Positions 49,677 through 58,685 of a stretch of DNA of 64,000 bases are shown here, piece after piece (positions within the stretch are counted from its first letter, which is position 1; the number at the start of each line of letters is the position of its first letter). Under the pieces are notes generated by a model that ran no database searches, was not told where the DNA came from, and saw only the letters and a program-made list of their open reading frames with translations. The position numbers and the translations under genes are program-made. This DNA is from Methylobacterium sp. Leaf112 (lineage in GTDB: Bacteria; Pseudomonadota; Alphaproteobacteria; Rhizobiales; Beijerinckiaceae), in the NCBI RefSeq assembly GCF_001423295.1, contig NZ_LMNG01000012.1, forward strand, positions 310,728-374,727, in the 5' to 3' direction.

Positions 49677-49943
49677 ATGGCATTCGAGCGCTCCCGTCGT
49701 CCGAGCGACCCCCGTCAGGCGGCCGAGGCCGCCTTCAAGGCCGCGACCACCAAGGCCCCCGAGGCGGCGCCCGCCACACCGGCCCGCCCCGCCCCGACGT
49801 CCCAGGCAGGCCCGGCCGTGCCGGGTGCGCGCGAGATGGTGACCCTGCGCCTCGACCGCGCCGTGCTGGAGCACTTCCAGAAGGACGGCCCCGGCTGGCA
49901 GGACCGCGTCAACGCCGCCCTCAAGGCCGCCGTCGGTCTCTGA
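49677..49943 (+). CDS. BrnA-type antitoxin-like protein (orphan)
   Basis: An 88-residue protein. The N-terminal 50 residues are Ala/Pro-rich and disordered. The C-terminal part VTLRLDRAVLEHFQKDGPGWQDRVNAALKAAVG matches the BrnA antitoxin ribbon-helix-helix region, where V-T-x-R-L-D-x-D-V-L-E-x-F and G-P-G-W-Q are hallmarks. BrnA neutralises the BrnT RNase toxin and represses its own promoter. No BrnT-like gene lies adjacent: the upstream neighbour is a helical small protein and the downstream one is YaiI on the other strand. It may act as a DNA-binding protein or pair with a toxin elsewhere. Its last codons seed the array at 49926-50024. Confidence 0.8.
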   Translation: MAFERSRRPSDPRQAAEAAFKAATTKAPEAAPATPARPAPTSQAGPAVPGAREMVTLRLDRAVLEHFQKDGPGWQDRVNAALKAAVGL

Positions 49944-50024
49944 GGGTTGCCGTCGGCCTCTTAGGTTACCGTCGGCCTGGAAGGCTGCCGTCGGCTTGTG
50001 AAGGCCGCCTTCGGCCTCTTTAGG
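49926..50024. repeat. tandem array, 5 x about 20 bp, bridging two convergent gene ends
   Basis: Five units (20, 20, 19, 20 and 20 bp) start at 49926, 49946, 49966, 49985 and 50005. They share GCCGTCGGCCTCT-like sequence and end in AGG. The first unit contains the last codons and stop of the BrnA-like gene (Val-Gly-Leu-stop), and the last holds the stop of yaiI on the other strand. The array thus fills the whole space between two convergent genes. Confidence 0.85.
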
Positions 50025-50571
50025 CCGACGCCGGGCCCTGGCCGAACCCGCCGCGCTTCAGCCGCATCACGACGCGGTCGAGGGTGCCGAGATAGGCCGA
50101 GCGGTCGCGGGCCGAGAACGGCTTCGGGCCGCCCGTAATGGCGCCGGCCTCGCGCAGATCCTGCATCAGGTTGCGGGTGGCGAGCGCCATGCCGACGGAG
50201 TTCTCGCTGAACGGCTTTCCCGTCGGCGCGATCACTTCGGCGCCGGCCTTCACGCACCGGGCGGCGAGCGGCACGTCGGCCGTGACCACGATGGCGCCGG
50301 GCCGCGCCCGCTCGGCGATCCAGTCGTCGGCGGCGTCGAACTTGTCGCTCACCACCACGCGCTCGATCCAGGGTTCCCGCGGCACCTGCAGGAAGCTGTT
50401 GGCGACCACCACCACGGTGAGGCAGTGGCGCCCCGCCACCCGGTAGGTCTCGTCCTTGACCGGGCAGGCATCGGCATCGATGTAGACCACGATCGTGCGG
50501 GCCTCGTTCTCCGAAGTGCCGTTCTCCGAAGTTCCGTTCTTCGGTGCATCGTTCTCCGGCGCGTCGCTCAT
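50020..50571 (-). CDS. YaiI/YqxD family protein (DUF188)
   Basis: A 183-residue protein. The N-terminal 24 residues are a low-complexity tail with repeats [20 protein letters not shown]. The DUF188 domain follows: [71 protein letters not shown] and [14 protein letters not shown]. The PIN-like fold with conserved Asp residues suggests a nuclease, but function is unproven. Its ATG overlaps the stop of the adenylate cyclase gene (ATGA), so both are translated together. Confidence 0.88.
   Translation of the reverse strand: MSDAPENDAPKNGTSENGTSENEARTIVVYIDADACPVKDETYRVAGRHCLTVVVVANSFLQVPREPWIERVVVSDKFDAADDWIAERARPGAIVVTADVPLAARCVKAGAEVIAPTGKPFSENSVGMALATRNLMQDLREAGAITGGPKPFSARDRSAYLGTLDRVVMRLKRGGFGQGPASA
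50506..50565 (-). repeat. in-frame tandem array, 4 x 15 bp, at the N-terminus of the YaiI protein
   Basis: Units start at 50506, 50521, 50536 and 50551; the first two differ at one or two bases (GTTCTCCGAAGTTCC and variant). They encode, in minus-strand order, [15 protein letters not shown] and GTSEN, directly after Met-Ser. Confidence 0.85.
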
Positions 50572-51641
50572 CGGGCCGCCACCGTGCGGCGGGGGAGGAC
50601 GACCGGTTCCGTCCGCGTCACCGGCACGATGCGTTCCAGGGTCGAGACGTTCATGGGCTGGCCGCGTCCGCGCAGGGCATGCGCCCCCAGGGACCGGGCG
50701 GCGATGCCGGCCGGCAGGTAGGGCAGGCGCGCCAGGAGATCGTCCGACACGAGGATCTCGGTGCCGAGCGGCCGGCACAGGGATTCGATGCGGGCGGTGA
50801 CGTTCACGGCGTCGCCGAAATACGCGATCTTGTGGCGGTCGACGCCGACTTCCGCCGTGACCACCGAGCCGCCGTGCAGCGCCGCCCGCAGGCGCGGCAC
50901 CGTGCCGAATCGCGCCCGCCACGCCTCGGCCTCCGACTCGATCCGGTCCATCACGTCGAACACGCAGGCGACGCAGCGCGCGTTCTTCAGGCCGCGCGCC
51001 ATGGGCCACGTGATCATCGCCATGTCGCCGATGTAGTCGTCCGTGGAACCGCTGTTGCGGCGCACGGGCTCGGCCATGGCGGCGAAGACGGCGCCGAGAT
51101 AGGCCTGGGCCGTCAGGTCGCCGTGGGTCTCGGCGAACGCCGTCGAGCCGACGACGTCGAGGAACAGGAAGATGCGCTCCTCCCGCACCGGGCGGTGGTA
51201 GCGCCCGACGAGGAAGTTCACGAACACCTCGCCGCCGATGAGGTCGCGCATCCGGATCACGAAGACGAGGAGCGCCGAGACGGCGAGGCTGTAGGCCAGC
51301 ACCCGGGGGGTGATCTTGATCGCATGGGAGAGATCGTCGTCGGTGAGCCCGAGCGACCAGACCACGAGGCCGCCGAGGGCGATGCCGGCGGCGATCATGA
51401 GCACGTAGGCGAGTTCGGCGGCCGGCACGTAGAATTTCGCCGGCAACCGCCGCATCCGCACCTGGAGTCCGCCGAGGATCAGGCCCCGGTCGAAGGCCAG
51501 GGTGGTGGCGCCGACGCACAGGCCGTAGGCGAGTCCGGCGAGCGGGGTCGCGCCCCCGGCGAACAGGACGTTGTAGAGCAGGCCCGCCCCGCCGCAGGCA
51601 ACGAGGATGAGAACCCAGAACCAGCGGTGCTGCGGCAGCAT
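50568..51641 (-). CDS. membrane-bound class III adenylate/guanylate cyclase
   Basis: A 357-residue protein. The N-terminal 150 residues contain four to five hydrophobic helices ([21 protein letters not shown], then [22 protein letters not shown] and [16 protein letters not shown]). The catalytic domain covers about 165-320: [14 protein letters not shown] with the first metal Asp, [11 protein letters not shown] with the second Asp, and [18 protein letters not shown] with the transition-state Asn/Arg region. It would make cAMP (or cGMP). ATG 51641. It is the first gene of a two-gene unit with the DUF188 gene. Confidence 0.88.
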   Translation of the reverse strand: MLPQHRWFWVLILVACGGAGLLYNVLFAGGATPLAGLAYGLCVGATTLAFDRGLILGGLQVRMRRLPAKFYVPAAELAYVLMIAAGIALGGLVVWSLGLTDDDLSHAIKITPRVLAYSLAVSALLVFVIRMRDLIGGEVFVNFLVGRYHRPVREERIFLFLDVVGSTAFAETHGDLTAQAYLGAVFAAMAEPVRRNSGSTDDYIGDMAMITWPMARGLKNARCVACVFDVMDRIESEAEAWRARFGTVPRLRAALHGGSVVTAEVGVDRHKIAYFGDAVNVTARIESLCRPLGTEILVSDDLLARLPYLPAGIAARSLGAHALRGRGQPMNVSTLERIVPVTRTEPVVLPRRTVAAR

Positions 51642-51883
51642 CAGGCGTGATCCGGGATGCGGAAGGTGTGGCGGGATTCGGCGCGGGACGGGAACGGAGC
51701 GGCACTGCCCACGGGACATCCCTCGCGATGGTGCCGGCGCCACGCGGGCGGCGCTGTCGAAGCGGAACCGTACGCCCCCTGCACACCGTCGCATGATGGC
51801 GCCAGTATGGCCGCGCCGCCTCGGCTGCGTCGAATGCCGCCCGGCCGCGTTGGGAATGGACGCAACGGGGAAAGGTCGGGACG

Positions 51884-52723
51884 ATGAGGCAACGCGGGTT
51901 CGGCGGCACGGGCCGCGACGTGGCGGTGATCGGCCAGGGCACCTGGCGCCTCGACGACGACGACCGCGCCCGGGCACTGGCCGCCCTTCGCGCCGGGCTC
52001 GATGCCGGCATGACCCATATCGACACCGCCGAGATGTACGGCGACGCCGAGCCCCTCGTCGCCGAAGCCATCGCGGGCCGGCGCGAGACCGTGTTCCTCG
52101 TCTCCAAGGTGCTGCCGTCGAACGCCTCGCGCGCCGGCACCATCGCGGCCTGCGAGCGCTCCCTCCAGCGGCTCGGCACCGACCGCCTCGACGGCTATCT
52201 CCTGCACTGGCCGGGCTCCCACCCCCTGGAGGAGACGATCGCGGGGTTCGAGACCCTGAAGGCGAGCGGCAAGATCCTGTCCTGGGGCCTGAGCAACTTC
52301 GACGTGGACGGCCTCGATGCGGTGCTGCACCTCGCGGGCCCCGGGGCCATCGCGTGCAACCAGGTGCTGTATCACCTGCAGGAGCGCGCCATCGAACACG
52401 CCGTCGCGCCGTGGTGCCGGCGCAACGGCGTCGCCCTGGTGGCCTACTCGCCCTTCGGCAGCGGGGCTTTCCCCGATCCCGGCAGCCGGGGCGGCCGGGT
52501 GCTCGCCGGCATCGCCGAGGCCCACGCCACGACCCCGCATGCCGTGGCCCTCGCCTTCCTCACCCGCCACGACGGCGTCTTCGCCATCCCCAAGACCGCC
52601 TCGCCGGATCGCGCCGTCGCCAACGCGACGGCCGGTGACCTCGTGCTCTCGGCCGCCGAGATCGCCGCCCTCGACGCCGCGTTCCCGCGCGGGCCCCGCC
52701 CGCGCCATCTGCCGATGCTGTAA
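51884..52723 (+). CDS. aldo/keto reductase
   Basis: A 279-residue (beta/alpha)8 oxidoreductase. The catalytic tetrad is Asp47 and Tyr52 ([10 protein letters not shown]), Lys75 (LVSKVLP) and His in LLHWPG. The NADPH-binding end has [11 protein letters not shown]. It reduces aldehydes or ketones with NADPH; the substrate is not evident. ATG 51884 gives the usual N-terminus [10 protein letters not shown]. It is a monocistronic gene, divergent from the cyclase gene and convergent with the PBP gene. Confidence 0.88.
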   Translation: MRQRGFGGTGRDVAVIGQGTWRLDDDDRARALAALRAGLDAGMTHIDTAEMYGDAEPLVAEAIAGRRETVFLVSKVLPSNASRAGTIAACERSLQRLGTDRLDGYLLHWPGSHPLEETIAGFETLKASGKILSWGLSNFDVDGLDAVLHLAGPGAIACNQVLYHLQERAIEHAVAPWCRRNGVALVAYSPFGSGAFPDPGSRGGRVLAGIAEAHATTPHAVALAFLTRHDGVFAIPKTASPDRAVANATAGDLVLSAAEIAALDAAFPRGPRPRHLPML

Positions 52724-52814
52724 GGTCGGTGGAGAAAGGGCGCATGGAATGCGCCCCGGGGACGCCGGTTCTTCGCTATCGTGATCCCCATCGACAGGGT
52801 GCCGGACGCCTCCG

Positions 52815-55010
52815 CTACTCCCCGACCCCGAACAGCTTCTCGAGGAAGTTCCGGTCGTCCTGGCTCGGGCCGGCGCGGCGCGGGGCGGCGGCGGCGACGC
52901 GCGGGGCGGGTTGGGGCTCGCCCAGCAGGGCGCCGAGGACGCCGCCCGGTCCCCCGGTGGCGCCCGTGGTGGCCGGGGCCTCGGCGGGGGCGCGGTTGCG
53001 CCAGCTCTTGGCACCGGGCAGCATCACCGGCGTCTGCCCCTTGAGCGCCGTGGTCATGTAGGCCTTCCAGACCTCGCCCGGCAGGTTGCCGCCCGAGACC
53101 TTCTTGGTCGACTCGCCATCGTCGTTGCCGAGCCAGACCCCCGTCACCAGGGTGGCGGAGTACCCGACGAACCAGGCATCGCGAAAGTCCTGGCTGGTGC
53201 CGGTCTTGCCGGCGAGATCCCAGCCCGGCACCTCGGCTTTCTTCGCCGTGCCGGTCACGAAGGTCTCGTGCATCATGGCGTTCATCATCGAGACGGCGTT
53301 CGGCTCGATCACCCGGCCGAGGCCGCCGTCTTTCCGCTTGTAGAGAACCTTGCCGTCGGCCGCCTTCACGCTGGCGATGACGTACGGGATCACGCCCGTG
53401 CCGCCGTTGGCGAAGGTCGCGTAGGCGCCCACGAGTTCCAGCGGCGTCACCTCCGAGGTGCCGAGCGCGATGGAGCCGTTGGCCTGGAGCGGCGACGCGA
53501 TGCCGAGGCGCTGGGCCGTCTGCACCACGGTCCTCGGGCCGACCTCCTGGCCGAGGCGCACGGCGACGGTGTTGAGGGAGAGCGCCAGGGCGTCCCGCAG
53601 GGTCACGGGCCCGCGATAGTCCCGCGAATAGTTCTCGGGGTTCCAGCCCTTGATGTTGACCGGCGCGTCCTCCCGCACGGTGTCGGGGGTCAGGCCGTGC
53701 TCCAAAGCCGCGAGGTAGACGAACGGCTTGAAGGCCGAGCCCGGCTGGCGCTTGGCCGTGGTGGCGCGGTTGAACTGGCTCTGGGCGTAGTCCCGCCCGC
53801 CCACCAGGGCGCGGATCGCCCCATCCGGCCGCAGGGAGACCAGGGCGCCCTGGCCGACGTTGAACTTCGCGCCCTTGAGGTTGAGCTCGTCAACCAGGGC
53901 CTTCTCGCCCGCCGCCTGCAGGGTGGTGTCGACGGTGGTGGCGATCACGATGTCGGATTCGAACTTCGGCAGGAAGTCGTCGAGCACGTCCATGACGAGG
54001 TCGGCGACGTAATTGGCCGAACCGCCGCCCCGCGCGCCCGCCGGCCGGGCCGGTTGCGCCAGCGCCACCTTCACGTCCGCGGGCTTGGCGAACCCGAGAT
54101 CCTCCATGGCGGCGAGCACCTGGGCGGCACGGGCCTGGGCGGCGGGCAGGTTGCGGTTCGGCGCCAGTCGCGACGGCGCCTGGACGAGGCCGCCGAGCAT
54201 CGCGGCCTCCGCCAGCGTCACGGCCTTGGCGGGCTTGCCGAAGTAGCGCTGCGCCGCCGCCTCTACGCCGTAGGCGCCGGCGCCGAAATAGACCCGGTTC
54301 AGATAGAGTTCGAGGATCTCGTCCTTGGTGTATTTGTGCTCCAGCCACAGGGCCAGGATCGCCTCCTGGATCTTTCGCGAGGCCGAGCGCTCGGGGGTCA
54401 GGAACAGGTTCTTGGCGAGCTGCTGCGTCAGGGTCGAGCCGCCCTGCGACACGCCCCGGCGGGTGATGTTCTGGGCCATCGCCCGGGCGATGCCCACGGG
54501 ATCGACGCCGAAATGCGCGTAGAAGCGCCGGTCCTCGATGGCGACGAACGCGCGCGGCAGGTACGGCGGCAATTCCTTGATGCCCACCACCCGGCCGCCG
54601 GTCTCGCCCCGGTTGGCGAGCAGCGAGCCGTCGCTCGCCAGGATCGCGATGTTGGGCGGGCGCTTGGGCACCGCCAGCTGGTCGATGGGGGGCAGCTGCG
54701 AAGCGTGGTAGGCCACGAGCCCGGCGATGCCGATGCAGGCCCACAGGCCGAGCACCACGCCCGCATAGACGAAGCGGCCGAGCAGCGAGCGCCGCCGGGC
54801 TTTTCGCGGGCGCGCCTTCGCGGGCGCCGCGGCGCGCTCCGGTGCCTCGGCGCGCCGTCCCTTGGTCTCGGTTGCCCGTCGTGCCACGCCGCCCCCTGCG
54901 CGATCGGCCCGCGACAGGCGCAGGTCGAGGCTGGCCGGGTCCGACGCGCGCCCCTCGGGCACGTCGAAGTTCGGCTCACCCCGCCCGTCGCGTCCGCGTC
55001 CCTTCGCCAT
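52815..55010 (-). CDS. class A penicillin-binding protein 1A
   Basis: A 731-residue bifunctional peptidoglycan synthase. A basic cytosolic tail (1-75) precedes one transmembrane helix (about 79-100). The transglycosylase domain (GT51) has AIEDRRFYAHFGVD with catalytic Glu159 and GGSTLTQQLAKNL; the transpeptidase domain has the active-site S-x-x-K in GSAFKPF, SLN and KTGTS. The C-terminus has a Pro/Ala linker and ends NFLEKLFGVGE. It polymerises and cross-links murein in the inner membrane. ATG 55010. A near CtrA pattern (TTAA-N7-TTAG at 55082-55096) lies 72 bases upstream. Confidence 0.93.
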   Translation of the reverse strand: MAKGRGRDGRGEPNFDVPEGRASDPASLDLRLSRADRAGGGVARRATETKGRRAEAPERAAAPAKARPRKARRRSLLGRFVYAGVVLGLWACIGIAGLVAYHASQLPPIDQLAVPKRPPNIAILASDGSLLANRGETGGRVVGIKELPPYLPRAFVAIEDRRFYAHFGVDPVGIARAMAQNITRRGVSQGGSTLTQQLAKNLFLTPERSASRKIQEAILALWLEHKYTKDEILELYLNRVYFGAGAYGVEAAAQRYFGKPAKAVTLAEAAMLGGLVQAPSRLAPNRNLPAAQARAAQVLAAMEDLGFAKPADVKVALAQPARPAGARGGGSANYVADLVMDVLDDFLPKFESDIVIATTVDTTLQAAGEKALVDELNLKGAKFNVGQGALVSLRPDGAIRALVGGRDYAQSQFNRATTAKRQPGSAFKPFVYLAALEHGLTPDTVREDAPVNIKGWNPENYSRDYRGPVTLRDALALSLNTVAVRLGQEVGPRTVVQTAQRLGIASPLQANGSIALGTSEVTPLELVGAYATFANGGTGVIPYVIASVKAADGKVLYKRKDGGLGRVIEPNAVSMMNAMMHETFVTGTAKKAEVPGWDLAGKTGTSQDFRDAWFVGYSATLVTGVWLGNDDGESTKKVSGGNLPGEVWKAYMTTALKGQTPVMLPGAKSWRNRAPAEAPATTGATGGPGGVLGALLGEPQPAPRVAAAAPRRAGPSQDDRNFLEKLFGVGE

Positions 55011-55081
55011 GCGCCCCGCTTCAGTCCCGAACAATCCCACCCGTGGGCGTGCCCCGGTTCCGCACGGTAAATACGGCGGGT

Positions 55082-55096
55082 TTAAGGGTTCCTTAG
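55082..55096. promoter_or_regulatory. near CtrA-type box upstream of the PBP1A gene
   Basis: TTAA (55082-55085), seven bases and TTAG (55093-55096) match the CtrA box except for the final base. It is located about 72 bases before the minus-strand start of the PBP gene. Only a single mismatch separates it from consensus, but chance occurrence cannot be excluded. Confidence 0.35.
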
Positions 55097-55221
55097 CGCT
55101 GCCGGAATGGCGACGGTTGCCCCCCGGGTCCGCTCGGGCGTGCGGCGACGCGCCCGGTCCCCGAACCGGAACGGCCCGGCCCGCGCGCCGTTTTCCGTGT
55201 CCTTCCGGCCAGGACCCCGCG

Positions 55222-56088
55222 ATGCTCAACCTCCTCGTCGCCGACGGCAACGACCGCGACGGCCGTGCCCGGCACACCGACGCCACCGGGTCGACCTCGG
55301 CCGAATCCTACGCGGCGATCCTCGGCGAAATCGCCCGGGCGCGCGGCGGGGCGGCCTGCACCTGTACGCTCGTCAGCCCGGCCGATGCCGATGCGGCCCT
55401 GCCCGAGGGCACGGAACTCTCCGCCTATTCCGGTCTCGTGATGACGGGCTCGACCCTCAAGCTCGCCGACGGCTCCCCGGCGGTGACCCGCCAGATCGAC
55501 CTCATGCGGGCGGCTCTGGCCGCCGGCCTTCCGGTCTTCGGCTCGTGCTGGGGCATGCAGGTCGCCGCCGTGGCGACGGGGGGCGAGGCCGGACCCAACC
55601 CGAAGGGCGGCGAGTACGGCTTCGCCCGCGACCTCGCGCCGACCCCGGCCGGGCGCGCCCACCCCCTGCTCGCCGGCCGGCCCGACCGCTTCGACGCCCC
55701 GGCGGTGCACGGCGACGCGGTGCTGCGGCTGCCCGCCCACGCCACCCTGCTCGCCAGCAACGCCTGTTCGATCCAGGCCATCGCCATCGCGCACGGGCCG
55801 GGCGTGTTCTGGGGCACGCAGTACCACCCCGAGACCGACCTCGACGTCCTCGGCATCATGCTGCGGATGAGCGCAGCGGAGATGATCGCGGACGGCCAAT
55901 GCGCCGACGAGGCGGCGGTGGCGGCCTTCGCCGACGACCTCACCCGCCTCCACGCCGACCGCGCCGGGCATCCGGACATCCTCGCCCGCCACCGCCTCGA
56001 CGCGCAGATCCTGCAGGACGCCGACCGTCGCCGCGAGATCGGCAACTTCCTCGACCTGATCGCGATGCCCCGTCAGGCCGCCGCCTGA
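55222..56088 (+). CDS. class I glutamine amidotransferase (GMP synthase-like)
   Basis: A 288-residue triad amidotransferase. The nucleophile is Cys109 in FGSCWGMQ; the other triad members are His202 and Glu204 in TQYHPETD. LVMTGSTLKLAD resembles the oxyanion strand of the family. It is a stand-alone GATase1 enzyme that could hydrolyse a gamma-glutamyl compound or serve another partner; it has no GMP synthase ATPase domain. Start ATG 55222. It converges with the acyltransferase gene and overlaps it by 16 bases, both proteins ending QAAA. Confidence 0.82.
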   Translation: MLNLLVADGNDRDGRARHTDATGSTSAESYAAILGEIARARGGAACTCTLVSPADADAALPEGTELSAYSGLVMTGSTLKLADGSPAVTRQIDLMRAALAAGLPVFGSCWGMQVAAVATGGEAGPNPKGGEYGFARDLAPTPAGRAHPLLAGRPDRFDAPAVHGDAVLRLPAHATLLASNACSIQAIAIAHGPGVFWGTQYHPETDLDVLGIMLRMSAAEMIADGQCADEAAVAAFADDLTRLHADRAGHPDILARHRLDAQILQDADRRREIGNFLDLIAMPRQAAA

Positions 56089-57179
56089 GGCGCCAGCCCC
56101 GACCTGACCGGTGCGCGCTCGGCCACGATGTGGAAGGCGGCCGGGCGGCGGAAGAGGAACGACAGCCGGGTGTGCCGGACCAGGCGCTCGAGGCCGAGGG
56201 GCACCAGCACGGCGACGAGGGTAACGACGAGGCTGGCCCAGCCCACATCGGTGATCGCCCCGGTCTTGACGATGAGGGTGCGGGTGAGCGCCATGGGCAG
56301 GAAGAACCCGAGATAGATGGCGATGGAGCGGCTGCCGCAGGCGCGCAGGGCCGCCGTCACCGGACCGCCGGCCAGGGTCAGGAGCGACGCGCCGGCCACG
56401 ATGGCGAGCGCCCCGACGCCGCCCAGGACGAGGCTCAGGCCGGGCAGGCTCGCGAGGGTCGGGTGAGCGGTGCCGCCCGAGGGCGTGAAGACCAGCACGC
56501 CCTCGACCAAGGCCCAGAGCCCGAGACCGGCGAGGGCTGCGCGCGGATGGGCCCGCACCCGGGCGGCGAACCCGAAGATCCGCTCGGCGAACAAGTAGCC
56601 GACGACGAACCAGACGTAGCGCGAACAGAACTCCTCCAGGAGGTAACTCTCCGTGTGCACAGGCACGACCTGCAGGGCGGCGGCGGCCCCGAGGAGCAGG
56701 GGCCACGGCACCCGCCGCAGCAGCTTCGTCACCACGGAGAACACCGCCAGCAGGTAGATGAACCACAGGGTCGAGTACGGCTCCACGAGGGCCAGGGCGA
56801 GGTGCTGCGCGAAGGCGCCCGGACCCGCCCCCTCGGTGATGGCGCCGTACTTGGCGAGGGACTGGATCACCACCCACAGGAGGTAGAAGTAGGCGAAGTG
56901 CACCACCCGGCGGTCGGCGAACAGGCGCCAGTCCCGGTCGATCACCCGCCCGAGGAACAGGCCCGACAGCAGGAAGAAATCCGGGATGCGGAACGGTTTC
57001 GCGAAGGCCACCACGTGGTGGACGAAGCCCTCGCTCACGAGTCCCGCCGCGGCCAGATCCGGCGGCGTCATGGCCTCCCCGGTGCCCAGGGTGGAATGCA
57101 TCATCACCACGAGGACGATGCACAGCCCCTTGGCGACATCGACCCAGGCGAGCCGCCCGGCACCTGCCCCCTGCTCCAT
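56073..57179 (-). CDS. acyltransferase 3 family membrane protein
   Basis: A 368-residue membrane enzyme with about ten hydrophobic helices. LAWVDVAKGLCIVLVVMMHST near the N-terminus matches the acyltransferase 3 family start (R/D-x-x-x-x-x-K-G-x-x-I-x-x-V-x-x-H) including the catalytic His. FRIPDFFLLSGLFLGRVID and GSRSIAIYLGFFLP are further hallmarks. Such enzymes O-acylate sugars of surface glycans, glucans or lipids. ATG 57179 was preferred over TTG 57200. It converges with the amidotransferase gene. Confidence 0.85.
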   Translation of the reverse strand: MEQGAGAGRLAWVDVAKGLCIVLVVMMHSTLGTGEAMTPPDLAAAGLVSEGFVHHVVAFAKPFRIPDFFLLSGLFLGRVIDRDWRLFADRRVVHFAYFYLLWVVIQSLAKYGAITEGAGPGAFAQHLALALVEPYSTLWFIYLLAVFSVVTKLLRRVPWPLLLGAAAALQVVPVHTESYLLEEFCSRYVWFVVGYLFAERIFGFAARVRAHPRAALAGLGLWALVEGVLVFTPSGGTAHPTLASLPGLSLVLGGVGALAIVAGASLLTLAGGPVTAALRACGSRSIAIYLGFFLPMALTRTLIVKTGAITDVGWASLVVTLVAVLVPLGLERLVRHTRLSFLFRRPAAFHIVAERAPVRSGLAPQAAA

Positions 57180-57314
57180 AGCCCCGCGCGCTCCCAGCAA
57201 ATCGGGTGCGATCCTCCCGCCGCATTCGTTAAGGCCCGGATACCGGCGGCGGCGACGCCTCTGGGCGCCTCAGATCGTGGCGAAGGCCGGGTTAAGGGAA
57301 TCCCCGAAACCCGG

Positions 57315-57689
57315 TCAGGACGGTTCGCGCCGGGCGGACTTGCGGGTGCGGGTCAGGCGAGTGGCCGCGTGGAAATCATCGGGCTTCGTCCGCACCCAGG
57401 CGAGGAAGCGGGCCATCTCGGGGTCCTGGCGCAGCGCGTCCGTATCGGCGAGGCGCCGGGCGATCTCGGCCTCGCTGTAGCGGGCGTGGATCGCCGAATG
57501 GCAGATCTGGTGCAGGCGCACGGTGCCGGCCTTGGCCCCGCCCTTCAGCTTCGGCGTGAGGTGATGCAGGCTCGACTTGGCGCGGGGCGGGATCGGCCGC
57601 TCGCACAGGGGGCAGATCACCGGCGCGCGGACGGGCGGCCCGTGGGTGGAGGGATCGTCCGCCTGCCAGCGCCGTTCGCGTCGTCCCAT
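57315..57689 (-). CDS. HNH-type endonuclease domain protein
   Basis: A 124-residue protein. A zinc-like CPLC pair (VICPLCERPIP) is followed by HHLTPKLKGG, the HNH core with the two catalytic His, and LHQICHSAIHARY, the second half of the beta-beta-alpha-metal motif with Cys-His ligands. It may be a small nuclease that nicks DNA; HNH proteins of this size also occur as phage or mobile remnants, but none is evident around. It starts ten bases after the stop of the alpha/beta hydrolase gene on the same strand (57700), so the pair may be co-transcribed. Confidence 0.8.
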   Translation of the reverse strand: MGRRERRWQADDPSTHGPPVRAPVICPLCERPIPPRAKSSLHHLTPKLKGGAKAGTVRLHQICHSAIHARYSEAEIARRLADTDALRQDPEMARFLAWVRTKPDDFHAATRLTRTRKSARREPS

Positions 57690-57699
57690 ATGCGTTCTC

Positions 57700-58542
57700 T
57701 CAGGGGGTCGCGGCGGCCATCGCGTGGCACGCGTCGCCGGGGATGAGCGGCTGAAACACGGCCCGCGCCGCCGCGTCGCGCGCGCCCAGGATCGAGACGT
57801 GATTGCCGGGGATCGCTTCGAGATGCCCGCGCGGGCCTGCGAGGGTCGCGAGGCGCCGGGCGAGCTTCACCGGGATCACCCCGTCCTGCAGGCCGTGCAC
57901 CACGAAGACCGGGCCGGTGGTGTCCGCGATGCGCAGGTCCGAGCGGTAGGTGTCCCACAGGAACAGGCGCGGCACGAAGGGATAGCGCAGGCCGACGAGG
58001 TGATGGAGCGAATCGAACGGCGCTTCGAGGTAGAGGCCGAGATGCGGCGCGCGGGCCCCCACCGCCACCGCCACTGCGGCCCCGAGGGAGTGGCCGTGAA
58101 GCAGGATCGGCGCCCCCGGCGCCCGGTCCGCCACGGCGGCGTGGGCGGCGAGACCATCCATGACGAGGCCGTCCTCGCTCGGATGCCCGGTCGAGCCCGG
58201 ATACCCCCGATACGCGATGGCGAGCACGCCCCAGCCCGCCCACGGCCCCTCGGTGAAGCGCTGTGCCAGGGGCTCGGGGGCCGAGGCGTTGCCGTGGAAG
58301 CTCAGCACCACGCCGCAGCCGGGGGCGGGCGGACGCCAGAACCCGATGAGGCGCTCCCCGTCCGGGGTCGTCAGGGTGAGGGCCGTGGTGCCCGGGGGCG
58401 CGAGGCGCGCCTCGGCCTCCGCCGGCCGAGGGAAGAACGCGCCCGGATAGATGAGGTGGCGCTGGAACACCGCCAGCACCCCCAGGATGGCGGCGCAGAG
58501 GCCGAGGCCGCCGAGGAGGACGCTGAGCAGGAGAAGTCGCAT
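57700..58542 (-). CDS. alpha/beta hydrolase, BEM46/ABHD13-like
   Basis: A 280-residue protein with an N-terminal membrane anchor (MRLLLLSVLLGGLGLCAAILG). The alpha/beta hydrolase core follows: VVLSFHGNASAPE oxyanion region, YRGYPGSTGHPSEDG, the nucleophile elbow GHSLGAAVA, VVHGLQDGVIP with the acid, and GNHVSIL with the catalytic His. The HGN, GYPGS and GHSLG signature marks the BEM46 family of membrane-anchored hydrolases. The substrate is unknown. It is divergent from the M50 protease gene. Confidence 0.85.
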   Translation of the reverse strand: MRLLLLSVLLGGLGLCAAILGVLAVFQRHLIYPGAFFPRPAEAEARLAPPGTTALTLTTPDGERLIGFWRPPAPGCGVVLSFHGNASAPEPLAQRFTEGPWAGWGVLAIAYRGYPGSTGHPSEDGLVMDGLAAHAAVADRAPGAPILLHGHSLGAAVAVAVGARAPHLGLYLEAPFDSLHHLVGLRYPFVPRLFLWDTYRSDLRIADTTGPVFVVHGLQDGVIPVKLARRLATLAGPRGHLEAIPGNHVSILGARDAAARAVFQPLIPGDACHAMAAATP

Positions 58543-58685
58543 GGAAGTCCGGCGTGCCGGGTGGTGCGGCGGAGGAAGAAACTCCCTGCAAGGTGGGGAC
58601 TGGACATCCCGGTGTCACCAGCGATGTTGCGTCGCGCGATGGCGGGGCGGATGAGTCACGGATCGCGGGCGGCGTGGGGAACGGA

